Below are positions 42,742-43,268 of a DNA stretch of 43,268 nt, one piece after another (positions within the stretch are counted from its first letter, which is position 1; each line of letters opens with the position of its first letter). The notes under the pieces were generated by a model. It was not told the origin of the DNA and did no database searches. It was given only the letters and a program-made list of their open reading frames with translations. The DNA comes from Deltaproteobacteria bacterium (GTDB lineage Bacteria > Myxococcota_A > Polyangia > DRWM01 > JAAZOP01): NCBI GenBank assembly GCA_016218765.1, contig JACRCZ010000144.1:1-43268 (forward strand), given 5' to 3'. Both the position numbers and the translations under genes were made by a program.

Positions 42742-43268
42742 ACCGCGTCCCCGAAGGCCTGGTCGCGGCCGTTCGACTGGACCAGCCGACCTACCCGGAC
42801 GGCGCGGATTCGTATTCTCCCGGCGAGAACTTCCCCGAATTGCCCTTCCCCGATGTGGCTCGGACTCCGAACGCGGTCTACGCCGGCGTCCGCCGGTGCC
42901 TGCGCGACAGCGGGCTGGACCACGCACGATTCGGAACACCCGAGTGGAACCCGTTCGGCGCCGCCATCGCACCGGGAGCCCGCGTGTTCGTGCTCTGCAA
43001 CTTCGTGTACCAACGACGACCGTACCGCGAGTCGCACCTCGAGTTCCTCGCCAAGTGCACCCACGCCGCGGTGATCCGGCCCGTCGTCGATTACCTCCTC
43101 AAAGCGGTCGGGCCCGAAGGACACGTCGAGTTCGGCTGCGCACCCGTCCAGGGCGCCGTGTGGTCCGACCTCCTGCGCGACACGGGGTCCGATCGCCTGC
43201 TGCGGTTCTACGACGCCGCCGCGCCGGGCCGCGTCCGGGCCTGCGACCTGCGCGGCGACGTCGTCGTG
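42738..43268 (+). CDS. DUF362-like protein, cut by the window end
   Basis: The first 177 residues are visible; the gene runs off the right edge. Recognisable DUF362 features are GARVFVLCNFVYQRRPYRES, where many members read KPN, then THAAVIRPVVDYLLKAVGPEG and HVEFGCAPVQGAVWSDLL, matching the family's repeated Asp/Ala-Pro-x-Q blocks. DUF362 proteins are of unknown biochemical function, some being iron-sulfur or substrate-binding proteins, and they recur in polysaccharide loci together with PaaK-like enzymes. The ATG overlaps the previous stop by 4 nt, suggesting they form one functional unit. Confidence 0.75.
   Translation, partial: MNRVPEGLVAAVRLDQPTYPDGADSYSPGENFPELPFPDVARTPNAVYAGVRRCLRDSGLDHARFGTPEWNPFGAAIAPGARVFVLCNFVYQRRPYRESHLEFLAKCTHAAVIRPVVDYLLKAVGPEGHVEFGCAPVQGAVWSDLLRDTGSDRLLRFYDAAAPGRVRACDLRGDVVV

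Noticed and set aside
1..43268. tRNA, rRNA, insertion sequence or prophage genes
   Set aside because: None was recognised on reading both strands; the repeats present carry no transposase. Short or diverged RNA genes could still be missed without a covariance-model search.

Overview
This is a very GC-rich bacterial window, most probably from a myxobacterium-like member of the Myxococcota or a close relative. Three things point there. The large protein at 26745-30458 ends in a MYXO-CTERM type tail (Cys-containing GCSC motif, hydrophobic helix, Arg cluster). Seven candidate lipoproteins lie within 17 kb, several with Asp/Ala-rich (DADADGD-type) linkers after the lipobox. The gene content (LolA, Kor complex, secreted beta-propellers) also fits. 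No tRNA, rRNA, CRISPR array, transposase or phage gene was recognised.

Layout, 1-26.7 kb: a 5'-truncated LolA-like carrier; a lipoprotein beta-propeller; a RadC-like JAMM protein; a korDABC operon for a 2-oxoacid:ferredoxin oxidoreductase with a co-transcribed GNAT acetyltransferase; then a block of surface lipoproteins (a frameshifted helical-toroid-like protein, an HExxH metalloprotease, a Cys-rich multidomain protein, a metallophosphoesterase, a formylglycine-generating-enzyme-like protein). An alkylation-repair pair (Ada-AlkA fusion and Ogt) follows, then a propeller lipoprotein interrupted by an amber stop, a DJ-1 family protein, a DPM1/ArnC-like glycosyltransferase, a site-2 protease, a NupC-type transporter with an unusual extracytoplasmic N-terminal domain, and GDP-mannose 4,6-dehydratase with GDP-fucose synthase.

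Layout, 26.7-43.3 kb: a MYXO-CTERM propeller protein, then an almost gapless same-strand surface-polysaccharide cluster: flippase, CgeB-like transferase, DUF268 protein, methyltransferase, GT2, GT4, WbpP-like UDP-HexNAc 4-epimerase, AsnB-like amidotransferase, a polytopic membrane protein (possible polymerase), a PaaK/CapK-like adenylate-forming enzyme and a DUF362-like protein cut by the window end. Gmd and Fcl just upstream could supply GDP-fucose; WbpP plus AsnB suggest an N-acetylhexosamine-derived, possibly amidated sugar.

The most unusual feature is the repeat landscape of the first 26 kb. Short tandem arrays of several periods sit directly at the 3' ends of genes. 24-nt units (8 codons, so frame-neutral) have entered both alkylation-repair genes. 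A REP-like hairpin pair lies inside the linker of a lipoprotein gene. An approximately 80-nt promoter-like module occurs twice. These arrays were not seen after 26.7 kb, which is also where the strong C-over-G bias of the + strand relaxes, suggesting that the polysaccharide cluster has a different history from the flanking chromosome.
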